Both the position numbers and the translations under genes were made by a program. This document shows positions 63,392 through 64,000 of a stretch of 64,000 nt of DNA, piece by piece. The number at the start of each line of letters is the position of its first letter. The first letter of the stretch is position 1. This DNA is from Nematopogon swammerdamellus (Eukaryota > Arthropoda > Insecta > Lepidoptera > Adelidae). Where the stretch lies: positions 18,935,741 to 18,999,740 of the forward strand of contig OX336348.1 of NCBI GenBank assembly GCA_946902875.1, written 5' to 3'. Below the pieces are notes generated by a model. That model worked only from the letters and a program-made list of their open reading frames with translations, had not been told where the DNA came from and ran no database searches.

Positions 63392-64000
63392 TTATTGAGT
63401 TGGTAGAGGACATATGCGTACTACAGGGCGTCTGTAGCTGCCTGTTTTGGTTTTCACTTGAACGACCCTAACTATCCCATCTCTACCGGGGAAAACGTCT
63501 TCAATGATACCCATAGGCCTGTGGAGCGGAGGAGCATTGTCCTCTTTAATAAGGACCAATATTCCCTTATTAATAGGTTTGGAGGGTGTGTTCCATTTCT
63601 CCCGAGTTTGAAGAGAAGAAAGGTACTCTACTCGCCACCGTTTCCAATACGATTGGAGCAGGTGGTCGAGAAGCGCGTATCTGTTAAGGTGGTTTGGTTG
63701 GCTATCCAAATCCTTAGACGGCAGATACTGAAGAGGTGCACAATTAAGGAAATGAGCAGGTGTGAGCGCAACGGGCTCGGAGGGATCCGAGCTGAGGGCA
63801 CAGAGCGGCCGGCTGTTTAGCAGCGCCTCTATCTGAACCAGCACAGTAGTAAGCTCCTCATAGGTAAGTATTTGAGTGCCTACGACCTTGAAAAGGTGAG
63901 TCTTCGCTGACTTTATATTGCTCTCCCAAATGCCACCCATGTGAGGAGAGAGAGGGGGATTTATTTTAAATTCTATTCTCCTATTTATGAGTTCACGACT
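63392..64000 (-). CDS. BEL/Pao integrase end and DUF5641-type domain (partial, runs off window)
   Basis: An open frame from the window edge to the stop at 63392. It starts RELINRRIEFKINPPLSPHM and GGIWESNIKSAK, containing the last catalytic Glu of the integrase, then LNSRPLCALSSDPSEPVALT, HFLNCAPLQYLP, SYWKRWRVEYLSSLQTREKW and LIKEDNAPPLHRPMG up to VVRICPLPTQ. No stop or shift was seen. Sequence and spacing differ from BEL1 and BEL2, so it is another family. The N-terminal parts lie beyond base 64000. Confidence 0.92.
   Translation of the reverse strand, partial: SRELINRRIEFKINPPLSPHMGGIWESNIKSAKTHLFKVVGTQILTYEELTTVLVQIEALLNSRPLCALSSDPSEPVALTPAHFLNCAPLQYLPSKDLDSQPNHLNRYALLDHLLQSYWKRWRVEYLSSLQTREKWNTPSKPINKGILVLIKEDNAPPLHRPMGIIEDVFPGRDGIVRVVQVKTKTGSYRRPVVRICPLPTQ

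Overview
The window looks like a piece of an arthropod genome, most probably a moth or butterfly. This is inferred from the mix of BEL/Pao LTR retrotransposons, two-ORF non-LTR retrotransposons whose ORF1 resembles the baculovirus FP25K protein, several RT-type LINE fragments, hAT/Tc1/TTAA-type non-autonomous elements, a tRNA-derived SINE and the 'aaaatggcggcc' and 'gtagggttccgta' repeats. It is almost entirely transposons nested in one another. The only candidate host-type coding sequence is a short THAP-domain first exon with a splice donor (18862-18941), and even that could belong to a transposase.

Layout. 0-14.3 kb is a three-level nest: a plus-strand LINE (1346-1497 and 13246-14284) is split by a minus-strand two-ORF LINE (E1, about 1498-13240), which is itself split by BEL1 (2396-8697). 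BEL1 has identical 281-bp LTRs and a 5-bp target duplication. 15.3-24.6 kb holds tandem arrays (a ~570-bp unit, a three-monomer higher-order repeat and a 109-bp satellite that switches strand), two 5'-truncated LINEs inserted into them, a foldback MITE, a BEL scrap and the THAP exon. 25.2-30.8 kb is BEL2, an old element with an Arg/Ser-rich gag N-terminus, pierced by a poly-A LINE. 31.5-34.7 kb is LINE scraps and degenerate tandem repeats. 35.4-41.7 kb is a Gypsy-type gag-protease-RT-integrase enclosed by ~650-bp inverted repeats, with a hAT-like MITE, a TTAA-flanked insert, a SINE and a LINE fragment added later. 42.4-44.1 kb has RTE scraps, an exact 100-bp tandem array with an inverted head and a TA-flanked MITE. 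44.6-47.4 kb is a decayed Mutator-like transposase/YqaJ gene interrupted by a LINE. 50.2-52.5 kb has a tRNA-derived SINE, a nearly perfect long palindrome and a ~64-bp minisatellite. 52.8-61.8 kb is a second two-ORF LINE (E2) interrupted by BEL3 (55768-60400), which has 493-bp LTRs that appear to differ at one base. 63.4-64.0 kb is the 3' end of another BEL pol that runs off the window.

How the parts relate. The two youngest insertions, BEL1 and BEL3, are both deletion derivatives without reverse transcriptase. BEL1 keeps gag, protease and an intact-looking integrase; BEL3 keeps only gag and protease. With such young LTRs, either they were copied by enzymes supplied by another element or they lost pol just after insertion. 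BEL1 gag ends in an in-frame UAG followed by CAG CUA, the leaky-stop context CARYYA. The most unusual structure is the inverted-repeat-flanked Gypsy-type element, which has no recognisable direct LTRs and whose pol stop codon lies inside the right inverted repeat.

Limits: all family calls come from reading motifs; no database search or alignment software was used, and percent identities are by eye.
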